Origin: JAGXRK01 sp963804005
Lineage (GTDB): Bacteria > Bacteroidota > Ignavibacteria > Ignavibacteriales > Ignavibacteriaceae
Assembly (NCBI GenBank): GCA_963804005.1
Contig: CAWDOP010000019.1
Span: 1-64,000 of the forward strand
Length of the DNA: 64,000 nucleotides
Direction of reading: 5' to 3'
Numbering within the stretch: position 1 is the stretch's first letter; each line of letters opens with the position of its first letter. Under the pieces are notes generated by a model, which worked only from the letters and a program-made list of their open reading frames with translations, had not been told where the DNA came from and made no database searches. Position numbers and translations under genes: made by a program. Below are positions 34,841-42,623 of this stretch, one piece after another.

Positions 34841-35348
34841 GTCATTCGGTGGTCATTTAGTTGTCATTCAATGTGTATTTAATTGTTTAAACTGGGTTGC
34901 AATAGTTTTTGTCTGGAGGTTTTATGAAATTAGAAGACCTGCGAGTTTATCAATTATCTATGAGTTTGGCAGAAGAAGTTTGGGAAATTGTTATTAAATG
35001 GGATTACTTTACTAAAGATACAATCGGAAAACAATTAGTTAAGGCTGCTGATTCTGTTGCTGCAAACATTAGTGAATGGTATGGACGATTCTTCTATAAA
35101 GAATCTAAACAATTTTATTATTACTCCAGAGGATCACTCTTCGAAACAAAAACATGGTTAATAAAAGCCTCTAGTAGAGGATTGATTAGTCTTGAAGATC
35201 TTGAAAAGTTTGATAAAGACATAAATGATATCGGTGTAAAACTAAATAACTATATTAATTCCATTGGTAAAAAGAATCCTGCAGGGGATCAGATACAATT
35301 GAATGACAGTAAAGCGAATGACCGCAAAACCAAATGACAATGAATGAC
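34841..35348. mobile_element. Putative IVS-like element: four-helix-bundle gene bounded by inverted GTCATTC clusters
   Basis: A 508-bp unit interrupts the glycan operon. Left end: GTCATTC 34841-34847, GTCATTT 34852-34858, GTCATTC 34863-34869, spaced exactly 11 bp. Right end, reverse complement: GAATGAC 35301-35307, GAATGAC 35316-35322, AAATGAC 35332-35338, GAATGAC 35342-35348. The outermost 21 bases of the two ends are about 85% complementary. Only one gene lies inside (34924-35337). Intervening sequences in 23S rRNA genes have the same plan of complementary ends around a gene of this family. No target duplication is visible. Mobility is inferred. Confidence 0.55.
34924..35337 (+). CDS. Four-helix-bundle protein, 23S rRNA intervening-sequence (S23) family
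   Basis: A 137-aa helical protein of the S23/'four helix bundle' family first seen in intervening sequences of 23S rRNA genes; the fold also occurs in Avd proteins of diversity-generating retroelements. Family marks: LEDLRVYQLSMSLAEEVWE, KQLVKAADSVAANISEWYGR, YYYSRGSLFETKTWLIKA. The ATG at 34924 is chosen over TTG 34909 because GGAGG (34915-34919) is well placed. The last 11 codons (NDSKANDRKTK) and the stop are made of the right-hand heptamer cluster: the TGA lies inside AAATGAC. There is no rRNA or reverse transcriptase nearby. Function of stand-alone copies is unknown. Confidence 0.88.
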   Translation: MKLEDLRVYQLSMSLAEEVWEIVIKWDYFTKDTIGKQLVKAADSVAANISEWYGRFFYKESKQFYYYSRGSLFETKTWLIKASSRGLISLEDLEKFDKDINDIGVKLNNYINSIGKKNPAGDQIQLNDSKANDRKTK

Positions 35349-35374
35349 ACCAGAAAATAAGGTTGCAATCTTCT

Positions 35375-36097
35375 ATGGCTGATAAAAAAAGTCTTATAAT
35401 AATACCCACATTTAACGAGCTTGAAAATTTACCCAGGCTGATCCCAAAAGTATTGAAGCAGGATGACTCTATTGACATACTTATAGTTGATGATAATTCT
35501 TCCGATGGAACTGCTAACTATGTCTTGGAACAGCAAAAATCGAACTCAAGACTCAACTTAATTCAAAGAGAGAAAAAACTCGGATTAGGAACAGCTTACA
35601 TTGCTGGCTTCAGATTTGCTTTAGCAAATGGTTACGATTTTATTTTTGAGATGGATGCTGACTTTTCTCATGAACCAAAAGAAATTCCACACTTTCTCAA
35701 AGCAATAGAAAAAAATGATCTGGTTCTCGGCAGCAGATATATAGATGGAGTCCGTGTTCTTAATTGGCCAATGAAAAGACTATTATTGAGTTTCTTCGCC
35801 AGTGTTTATACAAGAATTATAACCGGAATGCCAATCAAAGATGCGACTGGCGGATTTAAATGTTTCAGAAGAAAAGTTCTTGAAAGTATTGATCTTAATA
35901 ATGTTCGGTCAAACGGATATTCATTCCAGATCGAAATGACATTCAAAGCATACAAAAAAGGATTTAAGATTAAAGAAATACCAATCGTTTTTATGGATCG
36001 TGTTAAAGGCAAATCTAAAATGTCTAAGAAGATTGTTCGTGAAGCAGTACTAATGGTTTGGAAACTTCGTTTAAGAAGCATTTTTGGAATTCTTTGA
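35375..36097 (+). CDS. Polyprenol-phosphate mannosyl/glycosyl transferase (DPM1-like)
   Basis: A 240-aa GT2 enzyme that transfers a sugar, typically mannose, from a nucleotide sugar to polyprenyl phosphate. LIIIPTFNELENLPRLI, ILIVDDNSSDGT, GLGTAYIAGFRFAL, EMDADFSHEP (metal-binding D-A-D), VLGSRYIDG and PIKDATGGFKCFRR are DPM1 hallmarks. No C-terminal membrane domain is present, so it is the soluble or peripheral type. ATG at 35375 is preferred to TTG 35363. It is followed closely by the fusion glycosyltransferase. Confidence 0.92.
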   Translation: MADKKSLIIIPTFNELENLPRLIPKVLKQDDSIDILIVDDNSSDGTANYVLEQQKSNSRLNLIQREKKLGLGTAYIAGFRFALANGYDFIFEMDADFSHEPKEIPHFLKAIEKNDLVLGSRYIDGVRVLNWPMKRLLLSFFASVYTRIITGMPIKDATGGFKCFRRKVLESIDLNNVRSNGYSFQIEMTFKAYKKGFKIKEIPIVFMDRVKGKSKMSKKIVREAVLMVWKLRLRSIFGIL

Positions 36098-36107
36098 GGT
36101 AAATGAA

Positions 36108-38084
36108 TTGGATCTCTCGATAATAATAGTAAATTATAATGTAAAAGTTTTTCTACAGAATCTTCTTGACTCAATCCAAAAAGCTTCATCAGGAATTCAA
36201 ACAGAAGTTATAATTGTTGATAATGCTTCCGATGACGGAAGTATAGAATTCCTCCGCGAAAAATATCCACAAATAAAACTAATAGTCAATAAAACCAATC
36301 TGGGATTTGGTAAAGCTAATAACATTGGATTAAAGGAAGCTAAAGGAAAATTTATTCTTTTCCTTAATCCAGATACAATTGTGCCTGAAGATACTTTCTC
36401 GAAGATGATTGAATTTTTTAATCAAAAACCAGAAGCAGGATTAGCTGGCTGTAAAATCTTAAATCCCGACGGAACTCTTCAACTTCCTTGTAGAAGAAGT
36501 TTTCCCGGACCCTGGACATCATTTACTAAAGTAACAGGATTAAGCACTCTGTTTCCCAAAAGCAAAATTTTTGCTCGTTACAATCTTACTTATCTTGATG
36601 AAAACCAGACATATGAAGTAGATGCAATTTCCGGTTCATTTATGATGATAAGAAAAGAAGTTTATGATAAGGTCGGCGGATTTGATGAACAGTTTTTTAT
36701 GTATGGTGAAGACCTCGATTTATGTTACAGAATTCAGAAAGCTGGACATAAGGTTTATTATGTTCACTCAACTCAAATAATTCATTACAAAGGCGAAAGT
36801 ACTAAACGAAGCAACATTGATGAAACAAAAGTTTTTTACAAGGCAATGCATCTGTTTGTAAAGAAGCATCTATCAACTTCATTTCTTGTTGAAGTAATTC
36901 TTCGCACAGCAATAATTCTGAGAAGATTTTTTGCTTATCTCGGAAAAGTCAAGCTCATTTTGGCAGCGATACTTATAGATGTTTTTCTTTTTATTGTTGC
37001 ACTTCTGATAGCCGAGAATTTAATTAAAACTCACTCTGACTGGGTGGGATTTCCTGATTTTGCTCTTCCGATTGTCTATATAGTTCCGGTATTGATGTAT
37101 TTATTTATATCAATGCTATCGGGATCTTATACCAGAGACACGTTATCAGTAATGAAAAATCTGGTAGGTACTTTTATAAGTCTTTTAGTTCTAACATCAC
37201 TCACGTTTTTCTTCAAGCAATATGCTTTCAGTCGTGCAGTAGTTTTAATTACTTATTTAGTTCTCTTTATCACTCTTCCGTTTTGGCGGATTGTTGCAAA
37301 ACTGTTTTTCAGTATCGGCTTGGGGAAAAGTGACTTCAAACAAAAACGTTCAATAGTAGTTGGAACGGATGAAACGGCGATTAAAATAGCAAAAAAGTTA
37401 AAAGAAAAAAGAACGGACATTTATTCGGTGTTGGGATTGGTCGGCTTTTCTAATAAAGATGTTGGACAAAATATAAATGGATTTGAAGTTATTGGAACCG
37501 ATGTTAACATTGCTAAAGTTATTAAAGAGAATAAGATTAATGAAGTTATATTTTCCTCGGTACAGTTAACATATAACAAGATGATTGAAATAGTATCGGG
37601 CAATCAGGATAAAAATGTTGAGTTTAAAATTGTTGGCAGCAATCTTGACTTTATTGTTGGCAAAACTGCTATTACACTTCTTGATGATCTCCCGTTGTTT
37701 GAACTTAATTATAACATTACAAATCCTATGCTGAAGTTTATCAAAAGAAGTTTTGATATCATCGTTTCAACTGCAGTTTTGTTTTTGATCTATCCTTTCA
37801 TATTTTTCAAAGCAAAACTTACCGGAAAGAAAACTGATTTTTCAGAATTTATTTTGGGAATGCCTTCGGTTTTTTCTGGATCATTTAGTTTAGTCGGTCC
37901 GAATGAAAACAATAACGAAAAATCTTTTTATCTCGGTAAAAAAGGATTAACCGGTTTGTGGTACACAGAAGTAAATAATAATCTAGAATTAGAAAGACAA
38001 AATATTTTTTACTCAAAAAATCAAAACATATGGCTCGATTTGGAGATACTTGGTAAAACATTAATCAAGATGTGGAGAAAATAA
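36108..38084 (+). CDS. GT2 glycosyltransferase fused to a degenerate polyprenyl glycosylphosphotransferase
   Basis: A 658-aa fusion. Residues 1-260 are a full GT2 rhamnosyltransferase-like domain (IIIVNYNVKVFLQNLLDSI, IVDNASDDGS, NKTNLGFGKANNIGL, LFLNPDT, MYGEDLDLCYRIQKAGHKV). Then come four membrane helices (about 285-400), a nucleotide-binding-like domain (about 415-520, SIVVGTDETAIKIAKKL) and a shortened sugar-transferase domain (KRSFDIIVSTAVLFLIYPF ... SLVGPN ... GLTGLWYTEV). This last part lacks the KFRSM and DELPQ blocks, so phosphotransferase activity is probably lost. Start TTG 36108 has GAGG eight bases upstream. Confidence 0.82.
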   Translation: MDLSIIIVNYNVKVFLQNLLDSIQKASSGIQTEVIIVDNASDDGSIEFLREKYPQIKLIVNKTNLGFGKANNIGLKEAKGKFILFLNPDTIVPEDTFSKMIEFFNQKPEAGLAGCKILNPDGTLQLPCRRSFPGPWTSFTKVTGLSTLFPKSKIFARYNLTYLDENQTYEVDAISGSFMMIRKEVYDKVGGFDEQFFMYGEDLDLCYRIQKAGHKVYYVHSTQIIHYKGESTKRSNIDETKVFYKAMHLFVKKHLSTSFLVEVILRTAIILRRFFAYLGKVKLILAAILIDVFLFIVALLIAENLIKTHSDWVGFPDFALPIVYIVPVLMYLFISMLSGSYTRDTLSVMKNLVGTFISLLVLTSLTFFFKQYAFSRAVVLITYLVLFITLPFWRIVAKLFFSIGLGKSDFKQKRSIVVGTDETAIKIAKKLKEKRTDIYSVLGLVGFSNKDVGQNINGFEVIGTDVNIAKVIKENKINEVIFSSVQLTYNKMIEIVSGNQDKNVEFKIVGSNLDFIVGKTAITLLDDLPLFELNYNITNPMLKFIKRSFDIIVSTAVLFLIYPFIFFKAKLTGKKTDFSEFILGMPSVFSGSFSLVGPNENNNEKSFYLGKKGLTGLWYTEVNNNLELERQNIFYSKNQNIWLDLEILGKTLIKMWRK

Positions 38085-38089
38085 TAGCT

Positions 38090-39040
38090 ATGGCAAAAAC
38101 AATATTAGATTTTGAAAAACCTATTGTTGAACTTGAAGCAAGAATTGAAGAAATGAAAAAATATTCGGATAATCTTGATATTGAAAAAGAGATCATTCGA
38201 ATTGAGGGAAAAGTAAAACAATTAAAAGAAGAATTATTTAAAGACCTTTCAAGATGGCAGCGTGTTCAGCTTGCCCGTCATCCCGATAGACCATTTACTT
38301 TGGATTATATTCTTGCAATGACCGACAGTTTTGTTGAATTGCACGGCGACAGATTGTTTAAAGACGATAAAGCTATAGTAGGCGGATTAGCCCAATTAGG
38401 TGATCATAAAGTTGTTATTATTGGTCATCAGAAAGGACGTGATACTAAATCAAACCTTTACAGAAATTTTGGAATGCCAAATCCGGAAGGTTACAGAAAA
38501 GCTCTTCGTTTAATGAAGCTGGCAGAAAAATTTAATAAGCCGGTAATTATGATGCTTGATACTCCTGGTGCATTTCCCGGACTTGAAGCAGAAGAACGCG
38601 GGCAGGCAGAAGCGATAGCGAGAAACCTTTTTGAGATGAGCAGATTAAAAGTTCCGATAATAGTTGTAATAATTGGTGAAGGAGCTAGTGGTGGTGCCTT
38701 AGGTATTGGTATTGGCGATAGAATTTTAATGCTTGAAAATTGCTGGTACTCTGTTATTTCTCCCGAATCGTGTTCAAGTATTTTATGGCGAAGCTGGGAG
38801 TACAAAGAGCAGGCCGCTGAAGCCTTAAGATTAACTGCTCCTGATTTACTCGAACAAAAAATAATTGATCGTATAGTACCTGAACCAATGGGCGGTGCCC
38901 ATAGAGATCATAATGAAGCAACAGAAATCTTAAAAAATATTCTTCTTGAAGAATTGAATGAATTAGTGAAAGTGAAACCTGAAAAGCTCATTGCAAATCG
39001 TCTGGAAAAATTTGGCGCAATGGGTGCCTTTGTAGAATAA
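38090..39040 (+). CDS. accA: Acetyl-CoA carboxylase carboxyltransferase subunit alpha
   Basis: Half of the carboxyltransferase that makes malonyl-CoA for fatty acid synthesis. 316 aa, normal length. FEKPIVELEARIEEMKKYS, HPDRPFTLDYI, PVIMMLDTPGAFPGLEAEERGQ, GEGASGGALGIGIGD and SVISPESCSSILWR are AccA signatures. The ATG at 38090 is preferred over the GTG at 38072, which would overlap the preceding gene. accD, accB and accC are not in the window. A terminator follows. Confidence 0.96.
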   Translation: MAKTILDFEKPIVELEARIEEMKKYSDNLDIEKEIIRIEGKVKQLKEELFKDLSRWQRVQLARHPDRPFTLDYILAMTDSFVELHGDRLFKDDKAIVGGLAQLGDHKVVIIGHQKGRDTKSNLYRNFGMPNPEGYRKALRLMKLAEKFNKPVIMMLDTPGAFPGLEAEERGQAEAIARNLFEMSRLKVPIIVVIIGEGASGGALGIGIGDRILMLENCWYSVISPESCSSILWRSWEYKEQAAEALRLTAPDLLEQKIIDRIVPEPMGGAHRDHNEATEILKNILLEELNELVKVKPEKLIANRLEKFGAMGAFVE

Positions 39041-39124
39041 TCTGGAAGTCACTTGTTCTATAAGAATTTGGTATGTCGTTATTCCCATTTAGTTTGTTCT
39101 TTAAATAAAATATTTTTTATTAAG

Positions 39125-39147
39125 ATCCCGTAACACCGGGATTTTTT
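39125..39147 (+). terminator. Rho-independent terminator after accA
   Basis: ATCCCG (39125-39130), loop TAACAC, CGGGAT (39137-39142), then TTTTTT. Confidence 0.82.
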
Positions 39148-39169
39148 ATTACTTTAGTTAAGAATTATC

Positions 39170-39589
39170 ATGCTCAAACACATCACTGAAATTCGTGTAC
39201 GTTACGGCGACACTGACCAGATGAAATTTGCTTACCACGGAAGATACCTCGATTATTTTGAAATCGGCAGAAGCGAGATGATGCGGGATAATGGTCTTAC
39301 ATATAAAGCTATTGAAGATGCCGGATATCATATGCCCGTGATTGAAACGATGATAAAATTTAAAAATCCTGCTTTCTATGATGAAGTTTTACTAATCGAA
39401 TCAAGAGTAGAAAGACTTCCACAAATTAAGGTTCATATTGATCATACAATAAAAAGCAAAGAAAGAGGAGTTGTTATTTGTGAAGGCTATATTGAACTTG
39501 TATTTGTTGATCCGAAACTAGGTAAACCGATACGAGCACCAAAACTTTTTTTAGATGCAATAAGAAAATACTATGATGACAATAAGTAA
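39170..39589 (+). CDS. Acyl-CoA thioesterase, YbgC/4HBT hotdog family
   Basis: A 139-aa single hotdog-fold thioesterase. VRYGDTDQMKFAYHGRYLDYFEIGRSEM matches the family motif 'rY.DTDq.g.vyhg.Yl.yfe.aR', with the catalytic Asp in GDTDQ. It probably hydrolyses short or aromatic acyl-CoA, or acyl-ACP in phospholipid metabolism. The 3' end overlaps nadC by 17 bases in another frame, so the two genes are co-translated. Confidence 0.9.
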   Translation: MLKHITEIRVRYGDTDQMKFAYHGRYLDYFEIGRSEMMRDNGLTYKAIEDAGYHMPVIETMIKFKNPAFYDEVLLIESRVERLPQIKVHIDHTIKSKERGVVICEGYIELVFVDPKLGKPIRAPKLFLDAIRKYYDDNK

Positions 39590-40430
39590 AAAAAATCTTC
39601 ATCGAATTATAAAAACTGCTCTGGATGAAGACATCAAAACAGGTGACATAACCACTTTAGCTGCAGTTGATAATTCTAAAACCGGTTTTGGAAATTTTTT
39701 AGTGAAGCAGGATGGAATAATTGCCGGACTTAACGTAGTGTGGGAAGTATTTAATCTGGTTGATCTCGAATTAGACTTTAAAACCTTTAAAGATGACGGT
39801 GAAGAAGTTTATAAAGGAGATATTGTCGCATTAGTAAAAGGAAACGCATCATCAATTCTAACTGCCGAAAGAACAGCATTAAACTTTCTGCAGAGAATGA
39901 GCGGCATTGCTACCCTTGCTAAAATTTATTCTGATAAAGTTCAGCATACAAAGGCTAAAATAGTTGATACACGTAAAACTGTTCCCGGCTTAAGATTGCT
40001 TGATAAATACGCAGTGACGATGGGAGGATGTGAAAACCATCGAATAGGTTTGTTCGATATGTTTCTTATTAAAGATAATCATATTGAAGTTGCGGGTTCA
40101 ATTACCGAATCTGTGAGGCGGTGCAAAGAATTTCAACAAAAAAATAAGTCATCTTTTAAGATTGAAGTTGAAACCACAAACCTTATACAAGTTGATGAAG
40201 CATTAAAATGCGGCGTTGATGTTATAATGCTTGATAATTTTGAGCTTTCCGAAATGAAAAAAGCTGTTGAGCTTGTTAATGGCAAATGTAAGCTGGAAGC
40301 ATCAGGCGGAGTGAATCTGGATACTGTTGCTGTTATAGCTGAAACGGGAGTTGATTATATTTCAGTTGGAGCTTTGACTCATAGTGTAAAAGCTTTGGAT
40401 ATTTCGCTAGATATTTCTCTTGAAGGATAA
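39573..40430 (+). CDS. nadC: Quinolinate (nicotinate-nucleotide) phosphoribosyltransferase
   Basis: Converts quinolinate and PRPP to nicotinate mononucleotide in de novo NAD synthesis. 285 aa. DIKTGDITTLA, TALNFLQRMSGIATLA, VDTRKTVPGLRLLDKYAV, GGCENHRIGLFDMFLIKDNHI and the C-terminal ASGGVNLDTVAVIAETGVDYISVGALTHS are NadC signatures with substrate-binding Arg/Lys/His residues. Start ATG 39573 lies inside the preceding gene; a second ATG follows directly at 39576. nadA and nadB are not in the window. Confidence 0.96.
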   Translation: MMTISKKNLHRIIKTALDEDIKTGDITTLAAVDNSKTGFGNFLVKQDGIIAGLNVVWEVFNLVDLELDFKTFKDDGEEVYKGDIVALVKGNASSILTAERTALNFLQRMSGIATLAKIYSDKVQHTKAKIVDTRKTVPGLRLLDKYAVTMGGCENHRIGLFDMFLIKDNHIEVAGSITESVRRCKEFQQKNKSSFKIEVETTNLIQVDEALKCGVDVIMLDNFELSEMKKAVELVNGKCKLEASGGVNLDTVAVIAETGVDYISVGALTHSVKALDISLDISLEG

Positions 40431-40439
40431 AATGCTGTA

Positions 40440-41903
40440 ATGTTTGACAAGTTAAAAGAGCTTACAAAAGATACTGCTATTTACGGCATCAGCACGATGA
40501 TAGGAAGGTTTCTCAACTTCATTCTTGTGCCTTTCTACACAAACATCTTTGCTCCGGGTGATTACGGAATTGTGATGATCGTTTATTCTTACATCGCAAT
40601 ACTCAACATATTTTTCATATACGGTATGGATGCAGCATTCTTAAAGTATGCATCTTTCAAAGACATAGGCGATGACAAAGATAATTTCTCAACTCCGTAT
40701 ATCTCGATTTTTATAACATCAATAATTTTTTCTAGTGTATTAATTCTGCTGAACAGACCTGTTACCGGTTGGATTGGAATACCGGTTGAGTATGCTTCAG
40801 TAATTATACTTTCATCTATAATTCTATTTGTTGACGTTAATGCAGTAGTTCCTTTTCTTAAACTTAGACTAGAACGAAAAGCTAAACAGTTTGCCGCAAT
40901 AAAAGTTCTCAACATTCTGCTTAACATAATATTAAATGTAGTTTTAATTGTTGTATTGAAGTGGGGAATTGAAGCAATCTTTATCAGCAATCTTATTGCT
41001 GCATTACTATCTCTTATATTAGTGTCGCCAACAATCACAAAGTATTTTAAATTAAGTTTTCATAAAGCGCTATTTAAAAGACTGTTCAGATTCGGAATTC
41101 CTTATTTACCAGCCGGAATTGGAATTATGCTCGTTCAGGTTGTGGATGTTCCAATACTTGAAAGACTAACTGACCTCGACACTGTTGGAGTTTACAAAGC
41201 AAACTACAAACTTGGCATTTTTATGATGCTGTTTGTAAATATGTTTCAATATGCCTGGCAGCCATTCTTCCTTCAGAATGCAAAAGAGGAAAACGCAAAG
41301 CAAATGTTCTCAAAAGTAATGACTTACTTTTCCATTGTTGGATTTACTTTACTCATTCTTCTTTCACTTTTTGTTGATGATATTGTGAAAGTAAACTTTG
41401 GCGGATTCAGCATAATCGGCTCACAATATTGGAATGGACTTGATATTGTGCCGATTATTCTTCTCGGTTATTTGTTCAATGGATTTTATGTTGTGTTTTC
41501 AGCAGGGATTTATATTGAGGAAAAAAGTATGTACGCGCCTATTGTTGCAGGTGTTGGTGCCATCACAAATATCGTTTCAAATATTTTACTTATACCGCAT
41601 TTTAATATAGTGGGTGCTGCGTTTGCGACCTTAATCAGCTACGCTGTTATGGCATTCGGTTATTACCTTGTTACTCAAAAGTATTATAGGATTGATTATG
41701 AATACGGCAGATTATTTAAATTGATTCTTGTTGGTACACTAATCGCTGTGCTGTATTATGTCCTAAAAAGTCTGAACGAAATAAACTTGCTAATCAAATC
41801 CGTAATATTTATTGTATATGTTATCATCGTTTTCAGATTTATTACTGATCAGAGTGAAATAAAAATTTTAAAGGAAAAATTAATTAAGAAAAGAACGAAC
41901 TAA
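40440..41903 (+). CDS. Polysaccharide/lipid flippase, MATE (Wzx/MurJ-like) family
   Basis: A 487-aa polytopic protein with about 14 helices. LTKDTAIYGISTMIGRFLNFILVPFYTNIFAPGDYGIVM and the repeated helix pattern fit the lipopolysaccharide-biosynthesis flippase family (polysacc_synt/MVIN). It lies outside the main glycan locus, between nadC and dut, so its substrate could be another lipid-linked glycan or teichuronic-like polymer. The stop TAA-ATG junction with dut overlaps by one base, indicating coupling. Confidence 0.86.
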   Translation: MFDKLKELTKDTAIYGISTMIGRFLNFILVPFYTNIFAPGDYGIVMIVYSYIAILNIFFIYGMDAAFLKYASFKDIGDDKDNFSTPYISIFITSIIFSSVLILLNRPVTGWIGIPVEYASVIILSSIILFVDVNAVVPFLKLRLERKAKQFAAIKVLNILLNIILNVVLIVVLKWGIEAIFISNLIAALLSLILVSPTITKYFKLSFHKALFKRLFRFGIPYLPAGIGIMLVQVVDVPILERLTDLDTVGVYKANYKLGIFMMLFVNMFQYAWQPFFLQNAKEENAKQMFSKVMTYFSIVGFTLLILLSLFVDDIVKVNFGGFSIIGSQYWNGLDIVPIILLGYLFNGFYVVFSAGIYIEEKSMYAPIVAGVGAITNIVSNILLIPHFNIVGAAFATLISYAVMAFGYYLVTQKYYRIDYEYGRLFKLILVGTLIAVLYYVLKSLNEINLLIKSVIFIVYVIIVFRFITDQSEIKILKEKLIKKRTN

Positions 41904-42361
41904 TGTCAGAAAAAGTAATTGTAAAATTTAAAAGACTTAGCGAAAATTTTAATAATGTCCCGGTTCCTGAATATGCTACTGCGGGAAGTTCCGGTATGGA
42001 TATAAGGGCAGCTTTGAAAGAAGAAATAATTTTACATCCCGGACGAATTGAACTAGTCCCCACAAATATTTCCGTGGAAATTCCTTGTGGATATGAAATT
42101 CAGGTAAGACCAAGAAGCGGACTTGCAATTAAGCACGGAATCGGTGTTCTTAATTCTCCCGGAACTATTGATTCCGATTATCGCGGTGAAGTAAAAATCA
42201 TATTGATCAATTTAAGTAAAGAAGATTTTAAAATTTCTTCCGGTGACAGAATCGCACAGCTTGTTCTATCAAAAGTTTATCTTGCAGAATTAAAAGAAAG
42301 CGATGAACTAAATGATAGCAAAAGGGGTAAAGGCGGATTTGGTCATACAGGCAAGAGTTAA
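41903..42361 (+). CDS. dut: dUTP diphosphatase
   Basis: Hydrolyses dUTP to dUMP, keeping uracil out of DNA and feeding dTMP synthesis. 152 aa homotrimeric type. Five motifs visible: AGSSGMDIRA, RPRSGLAIKHGIGVLNSPGTID, SDYRGEVKI, GDRIAQLVL and the C-terminal RGKGGFGHTG, where His replaces the usual Ser of GFGST. It overlaps the flippase gene by one base. Confidence 0.96.
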   Translation: MSEKVIVKFKRLSENFNNVPVPEYATAGSSGMDIRAALKEEIILHPGRIELVPTNISVEIPCGYEIQVRPRSGLAIKHGIGVLNSPGTIDSDYRGEVKIILINLSKEDFKISSGDRIAQLVLSKVYLAELKESDELNDSKRGKGGFGHTGKS

Positions 42362-42623
42362 GCTTGTCTCATTTTAAGTGAGTTCAGGTTTAAGTTCAAG
42401 GATGAACTGTAAATAATTTCCCGCATTTTTTCTCTGTAATTCTTTATTATTTTTTTTGAAAATTAATTTTCGTGTCAATATGAAAATTGATATAAAAAAT
42501 TTGTAAGTTTAATTCAGACTCAGATAAAATCTACCTGTCTGAAATTTTATAGATAACAGTTTTTATAAGTTTTAAAACATCATTTCCTCTCCTCTTTGAG
42601 GAAAGATAAAGCGACCTTTTTTC

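Noticed and set aside
34841..35348. Diversity-generating retroelement, because the four-helix-bundle fold is shared with Avd
   Set aside because: No reverse transcriptase, template/variable repeat pair or C-type lectin target is seen in the window.
34895..35369. GGTTGCAAT at 34895-34903 and 35361-35369 as target-site duplication
   Set aside because: The left copy lies inside the left heptamer cluster boundary, the right copy outside the right one, so the pair does not bracket the element symmetrically.
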